Shown in pieces: positions 5,389-6,173 of a DNA stretch of 6,173 nucleotides. The translations under genes and the position numbers were made by a program. Every line of letters starts with the position of its first letter. Position 1 is the first letter of the stretch. The DNA is taken from positions 1 to 6,173 of the forward strand of contig JAZTXB010000022.1 of assembly GCA_045636225.1 (NCBI GenBank), given 5' to 3'. The notes below the pieces were generated by a model that was given only the letters and a program-made list of their open reading frames with translations, was not told the origin of the DNA and made no database searches. The DNA comes from UMGS1613 sp045636225. Lineage in GTDB: Bacteria > Bacillota_I > Bacilli_A > RF39 > UBA660.

Positions 5389-5967
5389 ATGTCAAAGATG
5401 TATTTTAGATTTGGAGCAATGAATTGTGGTAAAACGACTGCACTTTTACAGGTTGCTCATAATTATGAAGAAAAAGGAATGAATGTTATAGTTATAAAAT
5501 CTTCTATAGATAAAAAAGGAGATAAAAATATTGTATCTAGATTAGGCGTAGAAAGGGAAGTAGATTTACTTATAGCACCTGAACAAAATATCATAGATAA
5601 TATAAGGTTAGAAGGAATAAACTGTATATTAGTAGATGAAGTTCAGTTTATGCCTAAACATCAAATTAAGGAATTATGGATGATTTCAAAACTTGGTAAT
5701 ATTCCTGTAATTTGTTATGGATTAAAAACAAATTTTAAAGGTGAACTTTTTGAAGGTAGTAAAGCTGTTTTAGAATATGCAGATGAACTTGAAGAACTTG
5801 CGACTATTTGTAGGTGCGGGAAAAAAGCTAAATTTAATGCTAGATTAATAAAAGGTGAATATGCATGGGATGGTGAGGAAGTTGCTATCGATGGAATAGA
5901 TGCAAAGTATGAACCTTTATGTGGTGATTGTTATATAAGAAAAGTTTTAAAAAAAGAAAAAATATAA
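5389..5967 (+). CDS. tdk: Thymidine kinase (type II)
   Basis: This 192-residue enzyme phosphorylates thymidine to dTMP with ATP in the pyrimidine salvage pathway. It shows the P-loop GAMNCGKTT (9-17), which has the MN form of the E. coli-like branch (GAMNAGKST-type) rather than the GPMFSGKS form common in Bacillus. Next come the Walker B/catalytic segment VDEVQF (82-87, with Glu84 as base), CYGLKTNFKGELFEGS (109-124, lasso and substrate site), and the zinc ligands CRC (141, 143) and CGDC (178, 181). The length is normal. The ATG at 5389 has AGGA (5382-5385) just upstream, overlapping the xerD stop. A second in-frame ATG at 5398 would remove only three residues; the first is preferred because it lies closer to the site, although the spacing is short. 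It is co-transcribed with xerD and ends at an overlapping terminator. Confidence 0.95.
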   Translation: MSKMYFRFGAMNCGKTTALLQVAHNYEEKGMNVIVIKSSIDKKGDKNIVSRLGVEREVDLLIAPEQNIIDNIRLEGINCILVDEVQFMPKHQIKELWMISKLGNIPVICYGLKTNFKGELFEGSKAVLEYADELEELATICRCGKKAKFNARLIKGEYAWDGEEVAIDGIDAKYEPLCGDCYIRKVLKKEKI

Positions 5968-5989
5968 TACGATTATTCGTATTTTTTTT
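5966..5989 (+). terminator. Rho-independent terminator of xerD-tdk
   Basis: AATACGA and TCGTATT form a perfect 7-bp stem around TTAT, followed by an uninterrupted T-run (5982-5989). The first stem bases are the last two bases of the tdk TAA stop, so the unit ends with no spacer. An A-rich tract lies on the 5' side. Confidence 0.85.
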
Positions 5990-6021
5990 ATTATAAATAA
6001 TAAAATTATATAGGTGATATT

Positions 6022-6173
6022 GTGAATATAATGAGTGGTATTAGGTCTTATATACTTGATAGTGATACAAAAATAATTATAGTAAATAATAAAATTAATA
6101 TTACTAATTATATTGATATTGGTCATTTTGATTCTAATAAAATTATAGTTAAATTAACTAGTAAGGATATAAT
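6022..6173 (+). CDS. YabP/YqfC-like sporulation protein, 3'-partial
   Basis: The frame is open from GTG at 6022 to the right edge (50 codons visible). GTG is preferred over the in-frame ATG at 6031 because AGGTGAT (6012-6018) is at the right distance from it. The visible sequence has a short leader, then KIIIVNNKINITNYIDIGHF and a DSNKIIVKLTS strand. This matches the N-terminal half of the YabP/YqfC family: 'I-x-I-x-x-x-x-x-I-x-x-F-D-S-x-x-I-x-V'. Members are small proteins (about 90-100 residues) made in the mother cell during spore formation. The family call rests on pattern memory over 50 residues, so it is moderate. It is separated from tdk by a terminator and therefore needs its own promoter; the 32-bp AT-only stretch before it (5984-6015) shows no clear -35/-10 pair, which would fit a sporulation sigma factor but does not prove it. 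Confidence 0.58.
   Translation, partial: MNIMSGIRSYILDSDTKIIIVNNKINITNYIDIGHFDSNKIIVKLTSKDI

Noticed and set aside
1..6173. CRISPR array, tRNA or riboswitch
   Set aside because: I saw no regularly spaced repeats, no tRNA-like GC-richer cloverleaf segment and no structured leader; non-coding stretches are short and accounted for.

Overview
The window is very AT-rich, roughly a quarter G+C by eye. It has Gram-positive style Shine-Dalgarno sites (AGGAGGT, AGAGGG, AGGTGAG), TTTACA/TATAAT-type promoters and short hairpin-plus-T-run terminators. Every tryptophan codon I checked is TGG, and TGA appears only as a stop, so the code is the standard bacterial one. The partial last gene resembles YabP/YqfC sporulation proteins. 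Together these suggest an uncultured, possibly spore-forming, low-GC Firmicute (Bacilli or a neighbouring lineage). This placement is inference; there is no rRNA to anchor it.

Positions 1-2899 hold a + strand cluster for export and surface assembly. It contains the end of a secreted or surface beta-rich protein of unknown function, a small TasA/camelysin-like protein with a SipW-type signal region, a second membrane-anchored or exported protein with six cysteines, and a short SipW-like signal peptidase. By analogy with tapA-sipW-tasA of Bacillus, the peptidase would process the neighbouring exported proteins, which may form a fibre or surface layer. The peptidase keeps the Ser-Met motif but has Tyr where SipW-type enzymes have their catalytic His. 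The signal regions of the neighbours lack a clear Ala-X-Ala site. This divergent enzyme/substrate set is the most interesting part of the window.

Positions 2904-4390 are an ISL3-family insertion sequence. Its intact 426-residue transposase lies on the - strand between imperfect 25-bp inverted repeats. It sits just after the signal peptidase stop codon and directly before a hairpin terminator (4391-4417) that looks like the original end of the export operon. A second + strand terminator lies inside the left IS end. No target-site duplication is visible and the outer parts of the two ends disagree, so the copy may be old or rearranged.

Positions 4436-6173 look like core chromosome. A strong extended -10 promoter drives a complete Xer-type tyrosine recombinase and, 5 bp downstream, thymidine kinase. 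A terminator overlapping the tdk stop codon closes this unit. The start of a YabP/YqfC-like sporulation gene follows and runs off the window.
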